A program made the translations under genes and the position numbers. Positions 17,710 to 25,340 of a stretch of DNA of 64,000 nt are shown here, piece after piece; positions within the stretch are counted from its first letter, which is position 1; each line of letters opens with the position of its first letter. The notes beneath the pieces were generated by a model. That model saw only the letters and a program-made list of their open reading frames with translations. It was not told where the DNA came from and searched no databases. The stretch is from Chloroflexota bacterium. Lineage in GTDB: Bacteria > Chloroflexota > Dehalococcoidia > Lucifugimonadales > UBA3495. The stretch covers positions 25,888 through 89,887 of the forward strand of contig JAPOQH010000019.1 of the NCBI GenBank assembly GCA_026710825.1, read 5' to 3'.

Positions 17710-18399
17710 TTATTCCGGCCGCACCCGCATCTCTCGCAGGTCGTCGGCGATGATGAGTTGCGCTTCGGTCTGCTCCTGGATGTCTTCGGGGGACCAGCCG
17801 GGAGCGTGTTCTTTCAGCACGAACCCCTGCTCCGTTATCTCGAACAGCCCCAGATCTGTTGCCAGCAGCTTCACCGCGCCCGGCGCCGTGATGGGCAGGT
17901 TGCAACTCTTGAGCACCCGGGGCGCTCCGTTGCGCTGGTTGTGTTCCATGGCGATGAACACGCGCTTGGCGCACGCCGCCAGGTCCATCGCGCCGCCGAT
18001 GCCGCCGCCCTTGCGTACCGGTATGCGCCAGTTGGCAAAGTCGCCGTTCTCCGAGACCTCGTAGGCTCCCATCACGGTGACGTCCACCATGCCCTTGCGA
18101 ATCAACCCGAACGAATCGGCGTGGTGGACAATGGCCATGCCCGGCAGGGCGACGACGTTCTGCCCGCCCGCGTTGACCAGATGCCGGTCCTCCTCACCTG
18201 CCGGAGCCAACGGCCCGAACCCGATCACGCCATTCTCCGAGTGGAATATGATCTCCTTGTCGGGCTCGCATTCTAGGTAGTTTGAGCACAACGTCGGCAT
18301 TCCGACACCCAGGTTCACGATCCACCCGTCCTGGAATTCCATGGCCAGCCGGTCGCACATGGTCTGGCGGGACAGGCGAGGCTTATCGGCGGTAGTCAT
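17710..18399 (-). CDS. CoA-transferase subunit B (3-oxoacid CoA-transferase type)
   Basis: 229 residues, family I CoA-transferase beta subunit. The catalytic Glu lies in the SENGVIGFG motif near residue 54, and the GMPTL and GGIGGAMDLA motifs are as expected for ScoB/AtoA/PcaJ proteins. The ATG is preceded by a strong AAGGAGGGT. It follows the alpha subunit on the same strand after 97 bases. Together they move CoA from succinyl-CoA or acetyl-CoA to a 3-oxoacid or other short acid; the natural acceptor cannot be told from sequence. Its 3' end faces the candidate defence module. Confidence 0.92.
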   Translation of the reverse strand: MTTADKPRLSRQTMCDRLAMEFQDGWIVNLGVGMPTLCSNYLECEPDKEIIFHSENGVIGFGPLAPAGEEDRHLVNAGGQNVVALPGMAIVHHADSFGLIRKGMVDVTVMGAYEVSENGDFANWRIPVRKGGGIGGAMDLAACAKRVFIAMEHNQRNGAPRVLKSCNLPITAPGAVKLLATDLGLFEITEQGFVLKEHAPGWSPEDIQEQTEAQLIIADDLREMRVRPE

Positions 18400-18496
18400 C
18401 GTTTACCCTCCTTGGTTGATGGCACGGCGCGTAGTTCATCCGGTGGTCTGGATTTGGTGGGAACTCTCGTCTCAACGGCGCGGGCGTCACTCAGAT

Positions 18497-19195
18497 TTAA
18501 TCCCACATGCCGTCGTCGGGGATTTTAATCAGGCGATCGACGTACACGCCGGGCACATGCACGCAGTCCGGATCAATCTCGCCAGGCTCGACGATGCTGT
18601 CCTCGACCTCCACCACCGTTATGTCGGCGGCCATCGCCATGATCGGGTTGAAGTTGCGCTGCGTGAGCCGGAACTGCAGGTTGCCGAATGTATCGGCGCG
18701 GTAGGCTCGGATGAGCGCGAAATCGGCGGGTAGCGGGGATTCCAAAACGTAGGTGCGCCCGTTGATTTCCCGGTGCTCCTTGCCCTCTGCAAGCTCGGTG
18801 CCGACGCTGGCCGGAGTGTAGAAACCGCCAATTCCGGCGGCGGCGGCGCGCATCCGCTCGGCCAGCGTGCCCTGGGGCACCAGCTCAGCGTCCAGCAGGT
18901 CATCATTGTACATCTGGACGAACGGGGTGATTTGCGATGGGTGCGTGGGTGCGGTGAAGGCGCAGATCATCTTTTTGACCTGCCCCGCTTCGATCAGGGT
19001 GCCCACGTCAACTCGATCATCGAGGCTGCCGGCATTGTTTGAAATCCCGGTCAATTCCTTGACGCCCAGGCGATGCACGGCGGCCAAAAGGTTGCGGGCG
19101 AGCCCCACGTTGCCAAAACCGGGTGACATAAAAGTCATGCCGTCCTTCATGTCTGCGACGGCGGAATCGAAATCGGGATAGACCTTGTTCTTCAT
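18497..19195 (-). CDS. CoA-transferase subunit A (3-oxoacid CoA-transferase type)
   Basis: 232 residues, family I CoA-transferase alpha subunit. It has the N-terminal KDGMTFMSPGFGNVGLARNL glycine-rich CoA-binding stretch, SNNAG, a Gly-Gly region FYTPASVGT, and the ALIRAYRADTFGN motif characteristic of ScoA/AtoD/PcaI. First gene of the two-gene operon, with a TATAAT promoter about 50 bases upstream. The two subunits form the active heterotetramer in the cytoplasm. Confidence 0.92.
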   Translation of the reverse strand: MKNKVYPDFDSAVADMKDGMTFMSPGFGNVGLARNLLAAVHRLGVKELTGISNNAGSLDDRVDVGTLIEAGQVKKMICAFTAPTHPSQITPFVQMYNDDLLDAELVPQGTLAERMRAAAAGIGGFYTPASVGTELAEGKEHREINGRTYVLESPLPADFALIRAYRADTFGNLQFRLTQRNFNPIMAMAADITVVEVEDSIVEPGEIDPDCVHVPGVYVDRLIKIPDDGMWD

Positions 19196-19245
19196 CGGGA
19201 ACGGCTCCCAGCTCAGTTTGCGCCGGCAAGCCAGCGACGCGGGCC

Positions 19246-19273
19246 ATTATACAAGCAACGAGAGCCGCGACAA
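19246..19273 (-). promoter_or_regulatory. Promoter of the CoA-transferase operon
   Basis: On the minus strand: TTGTCG (19268-19273), a 16-base spacer and a perfect TATAAT (19246-19251), about 50 bases before the subunit A start. Confidence 0.55.
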
Positions 19274-19288
19274 GCGCAGGCCCGCCAT

Positions 19289-19480
19289 CTAAGGTTCGGT
19301 GTCGTACACGACCTTGCCGTCGCGCCAAGTGGCGACGTAGCCGTTCAGGGCAATGGCACGCCGGCGCGCTTTCTTGGCCGCATTGCGCAAGCCGGATTCA
19401 ACACCGATGAAGAAGGGGGCGCGCGACTGGGATTCCGGCTGTTGCGGCTGATCTTCTACATCCGTCTTTGACGTAGTCAT
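19289..19480 (-). CDS. Small partner protein of the zeta-toxin-like kinase
   Basis: 63 residues from the ATG at 19480, which overlaps the stop of the kinase gene by four bases (ATGA), so both are coupled. The N-terminal 25 residues are Gln/Ser/Asp-rich and probably disordered; the rest contains AAKKARRRAIALNGYVATW and RDGKVVYDTEP. From memory, short proteins ending in a similar Gly-Tyr, Asp-Gly-Lys strand pattern occur beside zeta-like kinases in other bacteria. A role as antitoxin is inferred from position only; note that it comes after the kinase, whereas classical epsilon precedes zeta. Confidence 0.65.
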   Translation of the reverse strand: MTTSKTDVEDQPQQPESQSRAPFFIGVESGLRNAAKKARRRAIALNGYVATWRDGKVVYDTEP

Positions 19481-20001
19481 AAGTTTTCCCCTTCGATCAA
19501 CAACATCGGGGAGTCGCCCGAGTTGTCGTAGAGCGCCCATTGGTTGACCAACGGTCGGTAGATCGTGTCAAAGTTGCGCCGCCCCGCTTCAAACCGCCGC
19601 CTGATTACGTCCTCTGGTATGTTGTGGCCCCCGTCCTGAACCCGTTGCCTAACTCGTTCTATGGCGACTTCCGGCGACGACAGGCTCAAGAATACCAGAC
19701 TGACCTGGTATCCCCGCTCCTGCCAGCGTGGAATCATACTAGCATAGGTCCGCCCGCTCAACGTGGTTTCCAGAGCGAAGCTGCGGCCTTCGTTGGAGTA
19801 CCGGCGTATCATGGCCAACATCATCCGGCCGGCCGCCACAGCTTCCTGCTCTGGCTGCATTGGATTGAGACCTGCCGCTATCAAATCGGCGTTGACGAAG
19901 GTAGTGAAATCCGCCTCGTTGAGTAGGTACTCGCGGGCGAATGTGGTTTTGCCCGCCCCGTTGGGACCGGCGATGATCAGGATCACCATGTCGTTTGGCA
20001 C
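19477..20001 (-). CDS. Zeta-toxin-family P-loop kinase
   Basis: 174 residues. The P-loop is IIAGPNGAGKTTFAREYL near residue 9; NADLIAAGLNP follows and then a conserved FALETTLSGRTY, the sugar-nucleotide-site motif of zeta/AAA_33 kinases. The C-terminal half has the Arg-rich RVQDGGHNIPEDVIRRRF segment with lid arginines. Zeta toxins phosphorylate UDP-N-acetylglucosamine and block wall synthesis; stand-alone chromosomal relatives may have other small-molecule substrates. It lies 21 bases after the transhydrogenase gene stop on the same strand and its own partner overlaps its end. Confidence 0.85.
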   Translation of the reverse strand: MPNDMVILIIAGPNGAGKTTFAREYLLNEADFTTFVNADLIAAGLNPMQPEQEAVAAGRMMLAMIRRYSNEGRSFALETTLSGRTYASMIPRWQERGYQVSLVFLSLSSPEVAIERVRQRVQDGGHNIPEDVIRRRFEAGRRNFDTIYRPLVNQWALYDNSGDSPMLLIEGENL

Positions 20002-20022
20002 GTCGAATGACGAACGACGCGA

Positions 20023-21426
20023 TTACAGCTCGAGGCGGTTGATGCCATTCAGAGCAGCGGTCAGGTAGCATTCTGCCAGGCTGGGATAGCTGGTGACCGC
20101 CTCGGTGAAATAATCAATCGTCCCGCCGAACGCCATCACCGCCTGCCCGATGTGGATCAACTCGGACGCGTCCTCTCCCAGGATGTGGACACCATAGATC
20201 TTCCGTGTTTCGGCGTCGAATAGCAGTTTCAGAAGGCCGGCGTTGTCCCCCTGCATCACGCTGCTCATCGTCTCCTGATAGTTGGCTTTGCCCACCTCGT
20301 ACGATACGCCGGCGTCGGTGAGATCCTGTTCGGTCTTTCCCACCATCGCCACTTCGGGAATCGTCCGGACCGTGTAGGGAAGCAGGTCGGGAAACGGGTT
20401 GGTGGGGGCGTCAAAGGCGTGGCTGGCGGCCAGTCGCCCCTGCATGCGAGAGGTGGACGTCAGGTCGGGAAAGCCGATGACGCCGCCCACTGCGTATATT
20501 CCATCCACACAGGTCTGGTAGTTCTCGTCCACGCTGATCCGCCCACGGGAATCGGCCTGCAACCCTGCGGCTTCCAGGTTCAGGGCATCGGTGTTGCCGG
20601 TGCGCCCGACGCAATACATCACGGAATCGCTGATAATCTGCTTGCCGCTTTCGAGGTGGACACGTACGCCGTCGCCGCGGCGTTCCCGTATGTACTCGAT
20701 GTCGTCGACGGTCTCGTTGAGGCGCAGCGTCACGCCGTTTTGGCGCAGGTGATAGACCAGCGTGTCCACTATCTCGTCGTCGGCGAACGGCAGGAGTCGC
20801 GGGTTTCTGTCCACCAGTGTCACTCGAACCCCGAGGGCCGCAAATGTGCTGCAATACTCCAGACCGATGGCGCCGCCGCCCACGACGGTGAGATTGCGCG
20901 GGATCTCCGGCAGGTTCAGAACGTCGTCACTGACGAAAATCCGGCGGCCGTCCTCCATCACCACCGGTGGCGTGGTCGAATGCGATCCGGCGGCGATGAT
21001 CACCTTGTCGGCGGTGATGGTCCGGTTCAACCTGCTGTCGGGAAAGGAGAGGGCTATGGTGTGTGCGTCGACAAAAGAACCTTCCGCATGAAACACGTCA
21101 ATTCGATTGCTGAGGAAATGGACGCGTAACATATCCACTTGTTGCTGCATCACATAACCCGTCCGCACCATGAGATCGCTCATGGTGATGTTCTGCTTAA
21201 CCGAGTAAGAGTCTCCGTATATGTTGCGTTCCCGAAAGCCGGTGAGGTGCAGAACCGCCTCCCTCATGGTCTTGCTGGCGGTGCCGGTATTCACGTCCAC
21301 GCCCCCCAGCATGGACAGGCGTTCAAGTACCGCAACTTTTTTGTCCAGCTTGGCGGCCTGAATGGAGGCTCTCTGACCGGCCGGTCCCGAACCGATCACT
21401 ACCAGATCATATAGGTACTCATCCAA
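20023..21426 (-). CDS. sthA: Soluble pyridine nucleotide transhydrogenase (Si-specific)
   Basis: 467 residues, the usual length of SthA. FAD-binding VIGSGPAGQRASIQAAKL at residue 11, NAD(P)-binding VVGGGAIGLEYCSTFAALG near residue 180, and C-terminal dimerisation domain ending with SYPSLAECYLTAALNGIN. In place of the redox disulfide of lipoamide dehydrogenases it has GGVDVNTGTASKTMREA, with no Cys pair, which is the mark of transhydrogenases. It would balance NADPH and NADH in the cytoplasm. The 174-base divergent spacer to the hydratase gene contains a pair of direct repeats. Confidence 0.9.
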   Translation of the reverse strand: MDEYLYDLVVIGSGPAGQRASIQAAKLDKKVAVLERLSMLGGVDVNTGTASKTMREAVLHLTGFRERNIYGDSYSVKQNITMSDLMVRTGYVMQQQVDMLRVHFLSNRIDVFHAEGSFVDAHTIALSFPDSRLNRTITADKVIIAAGSHSTTPPVVMEDGRRIFVSDDVLNLPEIPRNLTVVGGGAIGLEYCSTFAALGVRVTLVDRNPRLLPFADDEIVDTLVYHLRQNGVTLRLNETVDDIEYIRERRGDGVRVHLESGKQIISDSVMYCVGRTGNTDALNLEAAGLQADSRGRISVDENYQTCVDGIYAVGGVIGFPDLTSTSRMQGRLAASHAFDAPTNPFPDLLPYTVRTIPEVAMVGKTEQDLTDAGVSYEVGKANYQETMSSVMQGDNAGLLKLLFDAETRKIYGVHILGEDASELIHIGQAVMAFGGTIDYFTEAVTSYPSLAECYLTAALNGINRLEL

Positions 21427-21461
21427 CTCGGCGCTCCGCTCTCAGGTGTTATTCGGTGGCG

Positions 21462-21495
21462 ATTCTGTATCGTGGCGTCATTCTGTAACGCGGCG
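21462..21495. repeat. Pair of 16-base direct repeats in the sthA/hydratase spacer
   Basis: ATTCTGTATCGTGGCG (21462-21477) and ATTCTGTAACGCGGCG (21480-21495) differ at two positions and are 18 bases apart from start to start. The spacing, near two helical turns, would suit an operator, but no regulator gene is adjacent. Confidence 0.4.
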
Positions 21496-21600
21496 GGGCG
21501 CGTGTCAAACGTGCCCCACACCAGGTATCCGGCATTGTAACGGCGGCCGGTGACCCTGCTGTGTTATATTTTTGAGCGAAATTATGCAGGAGAATTTTCC

Positions 21601-22440
21601 ATGTCCGATACCGCAGCCCTCGTGAAAGATGCAGCCGCCGACGGCCAGGTCGACGCGGACGGTCACATCCTGCTGCGGCGAGACGGCGCAATTGCCACGG
21701 TGACCATCAACCGGCCGGCTCAGCGCAACGCGATATCGTTCACCATGTGGACGCGACTGACCGAACTGATGCGGGATCTGGACGCCGACCGGAACGTGCG
21801 GTGCGTAGTGATCTGCGGCGCGGGCGGCGAGGCGTTCTCGGCCGGCGCCGACATCAGCGATTTTGACGAGTATCGCAGCGACTCCACCAGGGGGCGGGTC
21901 TACAACCGCGCGGTGGACGGCCTGCTGGAAACGGTGGCGGAGATCGGAACGCCGGTGATTTCAATGATCCGTGGCTTCGCCGCTGGAGGCGGCTGTGAAC
22001 TGGCCGTAGCCACCGATCTGCGCATCGCTACGGAAGAGAGCCGGCTCGGAATTCCGGTGGCTCGGCTGGGCATCACCATCGGGCACCGGGAGATGTATGG
22101 GTTGGTCAACCTGGTGGGCAAGGGCAACGCGATGTACATTCTCCTCTCCGGACGGCTGCTCGATGCCGACGAGGCGCTCCGCATCGGCCTAGTCAACCAG
22201 GTCGTGCCGTCGGATCAACTGGAGGATGTCACCTACAAACTGGCCTCCGACATCGCCAACCTGGCCCCGTTGTCCCACGCCGTCAACAAAAAGACCATGA
22301 ACCAGGTGCTGGCCAAGCCGTCCCTCAACCTGACGCCTGAGGAGGCGGACCTGCCCCTCACGCAATTCGACACCCGCGATTACCACGAGGGGTTCCGTGC
22401 GTTCCTGGAAAAACGGCGCCCGGAATTTATCGGCGAATAG
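21601..22440 (+). CDS. Enoyl-CoA hydratase/isomerase family protein
   Basis: 279 residues from the ATG at 21601, chosen for the GCAGGAGAA ribosome binding site. Crotonase fold: ATVTINRPAQRNAIS near residue 35, the oxyanion-hole stretch EAFSAGADISDF, and RGFAAGGGCELAVATDLRIA; RLGITIGHREMYGL takes the place of the second active-site segment. C-terminal AFLEKRRPEF is typical. The Glu usual in hydratases near GHRE is visible, but which reaction it performs (hydration, isomerisation, hydrolysis) is not certain. tlyA starts 11 bases after its stop. Confidence 0.88.
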   Translation: MSDTAALVKDAAADGQVDADGHILLRRDGAIATVTINRPAQRNAISFTMWTRLTELMRDLDADRNVRCVVICGAGGEAFSAGADISDFDEYRSDSTRGRVYNRAVDGLLETVAEIGTPVISMIRGFAAGGGCELAVATDLRIATEESRLGIPVARLGITIGHREMYGLVNLVGKGNAMYILLSGRLLDADEALRIGLVNQVVPSDQLEDVTYKLASDIANLAPLSHAVNKKTMNQVLAKPSLNLTPEEADLPLTQFDTRDYHEGFRAFLEKRRPEFIGE

Positions 22441-22451
22441 GCGCGCCTGCC

Positions 22452-23228
22452 ATGCCACCAGTGGACCGACCGGGAACCAAAAAGCGGGCTGGTCGCCAAC
22501 GGGCTGACGTACTGCTCGTGGAGCGGGGACTGGTCGAGAGCCGGGAGCAAGCGCAGGCGTTGATAATGGCCGGGGCGGTGCTCGCTCCCACCGGCCCCGT
22601 GCAGAAGGCCGGCGCGTTTCTCAGTCCGGACACGCCCCTGGAACTCAGGGAGCGCCTGCCCTACGTCAGCCGCGGCGGCGTCAAGCTGGCCCGCGGACTG
22701 GATGTCTGGGTGGACGAGTACGCAATAGAACTGGACGGCATCACGGCGCTGGACGTCGGGGCATCCACCGGCGGTTTCACCGACTGCCTGCTGCAGCGCG
22801 GGGTCTCCCGGGTCTACGCGGTGGACGTGGGCTACGGCCAACTGCACTACAAACTGCGCAGCGACCCGCGGGTGGTTTGCATGGAAAAGGTCAACGTGCG
22901 CTACCCGTTCGACCTGCCCGACAGCGTGGACCTGCTGGTGGCCGACGTGTCGTTCATCTCGCTGACGATGAGCCTGCCCGAGCCGTTGGGTTGGCTGCGC
23001 TCGGACGGCTATGCCATCGTACTGATCAAGCCGCAGTTCGAGGCTCGGAAAGGCGAGGTTGGCAGGGGCGGCATCGTTCGCGACGACGCCCTGCGCGCTG
23101 ACATCCTTTCTCGCGTTCAGGGCTGGCTGACGGCTCGCGACGACATCTTCCTGCTGGATACCATAGATTCGCCCATCACCGGCGACGCCGGGAACCGCGA
23201 ATACCTGGCGCTGTTGCGGAAGCAATGA
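22452..23228 (+). CDS. tlyA: TlyA-family 16S/23S rRNA 2'-O-methyltransferase
   Basis: 258 residues. An N-terminal S4 RNA-binding domain (RADVLLVERGLVESREQAQA, then the GAV strand) is followed by YVSRGGVKLARGLD and a FtsJ-type SAM-binding domain with LDVGASTGGFTDCLLQRG. DVSFISLTMSLP and IVLIKPQFEARKGEV carry the catalytic D/K residues, and GNREYLALLRK is the usual C terminus. It methylates cytidine riboses in rRNA, as TlyA does in mycobacteria, where loss gives capreomycin resistance. Cytoplasmic, probably cotranscribed with the upstream hydratase. Confidence 0.93.
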   Translation: MPPVDRPGTKKRAGRQRADVLLVERGLVESREQAQALIMAGAVLAPTGPVQKAGAFLSPDTPLELRERLPYVSRGGVKLARGLDVWVDEYAIELDGITALDVGASTGGFTDCLLQRGVSRVYAVDVGYGQLHYKLRSDPRVVCMEKVNVRYPFDLPDSVDLLVADVSFISLTMSLPEPLGWLRSDGYAIVLIKPQFEARKGEVGRGGIVRDDALRADILSRVQGWLTARDDIFLLDTIDSPITGDAGNREYLALLRKQ

Positions 23229-23329
23229 CAGGTGGGCCGGTGTGAAAACCGTCCCGGTGTAGCGCGCGAAATCGGGTATGATATTCGCGTTTGCAATTCT
23301 GACTAACCAATCAAGCGAGGAGCATTAGC

Positions 23330-23656
23330 ATGTACGTATTGCGGAGGATCTTCAAGACCAAGCAGCCCAGCGATGCGCGGCGAGTGGCGAGTCTGCTCCA
23401 GAAGCAGGCGCAGATCTATCACGAAGCCGGACAGCGCAGCGAGTTCAAGGTCTATTTCAACGGCGGAACCGTGCCGGGCGAACCCGGTGAGGTTGTGCTG
23501 GAGTGGACCGACGAAGCCCTGATGTCCCCCATGCGTGGCGGGCACCAGTTGCCTGCGGCCGCGCTGGAAATCGGTGGGGAGATCCGTCCCCTCGTGGAAT
23601 CCAACCGCATCGAGTTCATGGAACTGATGACGCCCGACAAAATGATGGATGTCTAG
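23330..23656 (+). CDS. Hypothetical 108-residue protein
   Basis: Starts MYVLRRIFKTKQPSDARRVA with GCGAGGAG upstream and a TATGAT box (23277-23282) about 45 bases before the start. The alternating strand/helix pattern (YVLRRIF, then a long helix LLQKQAQIYHEAGQ, then FKVYFNGGTVPG and VVLEWTDEALM) resembles a small dimeric alpha/beta barrel such as NIPSNAP or ABM domains, but no family signature is clear. Function unknown. Confidence 0.75.
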   Translation: MYVLRRIFKTKQPSDARRVASLLQKQAQIYHEAGQRSEFKVYFNGGTVPGEPGEVVLEWTDEALMSPMRGGHQLPAAALEIGGEIRPLVESNRIEFMELMTPDKMMDV

Positions 23657-23746
23657 CCCATACGGAATTACCCAGCATCCCGTACCCGGTACGGGCCGAG
23701 CCCTGCCCCTTCCGTCTGGCGAGAAGGGGATTGAGGAGGCGAAATT

Positions 23747-24217
23747 ATGGAAGTCAAAGCGGTAGCGGAAATCCTGTTGGAGCGGCATCAAACTGTATCG
23801 GTGGCGGAGGCCTGCACCAATGGCCTTTTGGGTTACACCCTGGGCACCATCCCGGGAGCGTCCCGGTTCTTCCCCGGCGGCGTGGTCGCCTACACGGGTG
23901 GTTTGAAGGAGAAAGTGCTGGGGGTGCCTGAGTCACTCTACGATACCGCCGGCAGCGTCAGCCGCGAGATGGCAATCGCCATGGCGCGCGGCGCGCTGGA
24001 ACTCACCGGCACCGACTACGCGCTGTCCACGACGGGCGTCACCGGTCCGGCTCCCGGCCGCAGCGGTTTGCCCATCGGCACCTTCTGGGTCGGGCTGGCA
24101 GTCAAGGATGGCGAAGACTCGGCCATCGAGATCCGCGTCGGCGGCGACCGCGACGCTACCAAGCGCGGCGCGGTACAGGCGGCCATCGACCTGCTGGGCA
24201 ATCACCTGAACAGTTGA
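23747..24217 (+). CDS. CinA C-terminal / nicotinamide-nucleotide amidohydrolase family protein
   Basis: 156 residues, a stand-alone CinA-C (PncC/YgaD) domain, which hydrolyses NMN to nicotinate mononucleotide in NAD salvage. Good family match: SVAEACTNGLLGYTLGTIPG, FFPGGVVAYTGGLKEKVLGV, GSVSREMAIAMARGA, STTGVTGPAPGR and LPIGTFWVGLA. The conserved AESCTGG motif reads AEACTNG (Ala22, Asn25), so a Ser that is nearly invariant in active members is absent. It may be inactive or use another substrate. The start ATG is preceded by GAGGCG. Confidence 0.82.
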   Translation: MEVKAVAEILLERHQTVSVAEACTNGLLGYTLGTIPGASRFFPGGVVAYTGGLKEKVLGVPESLYDTAGSVSREMAIAMARGALELTGTDYALSTTGVTGPAPGRSGLPIGTFWVGLAVKDGEDSAIEIRVGGDRDATKRGAVQAAIDLLGNHLNS

Positions 24218-24302
24218 CACTCACGGACGCACAACGATCGCCATCCCGCCATTCTCGGTGGGGTGGCGTCGCATTTCCATCGACACCAAAAGAGGAACGG
24301 CT

Positions 24303-25313
24303 ATGAAGTTCGGAGTCTCCCTTTCCGCCATCGCCCAGCAACCGGCCGGCGCGGACATGCAGCAGGCCTTCGCCGATATCTGCACCTATGTGGGCTCGGC
24401 GCGCGACCTCGGTTTTGACATGGTCTACCAGGGCCAGCACTACCTGACCGACCCTTACCAGCAGTTGCAGACGATGCCGTTGCTGGCGCGGATATCCGCC
24501 GAGGCCCGGGGCATGGGACTGGTGGCGACGCTGCTGGTGCCGCTGCACCATCCCGTCGACCTGGCGGAACGGGTGGCGACCATGGACGTCATCACCGGCG
24601 GCAACTTCACGCTGTCGGCGGCCCTGGGTTATCGGGACGAGGAGTACGACAACTTCGGAGTGCCCAGACGCTCACGGGTCAGCCGGTACCTGGAATGCCT
24701 GGAGGCCATGCGCCTGCTGTGGTCGGGCGAACGGATAGACTTCGACGGGCAGTACTTCCAGCTCAGGGATGCCCAACTGATGCTGCGGCCGGTGCAGCAG
24801 CCACACCCGCCCGTCTGGGTCGCCGCCAACAGCGACGCCGCCATCACCCGCGCGGCCCGGCTCGGCTATACCTGGTACGTGAACCCCCACGCCAAGTTCG
24901 AGACCATCAGCCAGCAAGTCGAGATGTACCACGAGGCCGCCGGCGCCTCCAACTCAGGCGCGCCCGAAAGGCTGCCCCTGGGTCGCGAGGTGTTCGTGGG
25001 CCGGACGCATGAGGAGGCCTTCGCCACCGCCGAGCCTTACCTGGGCGGCAAGTACGAGGCCTACGCCCAATGGGGCCAGGACAAGGCCCTGCCGGGTGAT
25101 GAAAACTTCCGTGAACCGTTCGAGGACCTGGCCCGCGACCGGTTCGTCATCGGCAGTCCCGACGAGGTGGTCGAGGAGCTTTCACGCTACCGCGAGTTGG
25201 GAATGTCCCGCGGCTGCTTCCGGATGATGTGGCCGGGGATGCCGCTGGCCGACGGGGTAGCCAACCTGGAACTGTTCGCCGAACGCGTCGCGCCGCACCT
25301 GCGGGAGGACTGA
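24303..25313 (+). CDS. LLM-class flavin-dependent oxidoreductase
   Basis: 336 residues from the ATG at 24303 with GAGGAA upstream. Luciferase-like TIM barrel using FMN or F420. Typical segments: MKFGVSLSAIAQQ at the start, GFDMVYQGQHYLTDPYQQLQ, TLLVPLHHPVDLAERVATMD, GNFTLSAALGYRDEEYDNFG, LMLRPVQQPHPPVWVAANSD, and a C-terminal VIGSPDEVVEELSRYRELG. One of three members in a 9-kb stretch. Substrate unknown; these enzymes often attack amines, sulfonates or cyclic ketones. Confidence 0.88.
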   Translation: MKFGVSLSAIAQQPAGADMQQAFADICTYVGSARDLGFDMVYQGQHYLTDPYQQLQTMPLLARISAEARGMGLVATLLVPLHHPVDLAERVATMDVITGGNFTLSAALGYRDEEYDNFGVPRRSRVSRYLECLEAMRLLWSGERIDFDGQYFQLRDAQLMLRPVQQPHPPVWVAANSDAAITRAARLGYTWYVNPHAKFETISQQVEMYHEAAGASNSGAPERLPLGREVFVGRTHEEAFATAEPYLGGKYEAYAQWGQDKALPGDENFREPFEDLARDRFVIGSPDEVVEELSRYRELGMSRGCFRMMWPGMPLADGVANLELFAERVAPHLRED

Positions 25314-25340
25314 ACTCCGTTTGCAGGTAATCCCCAGACC

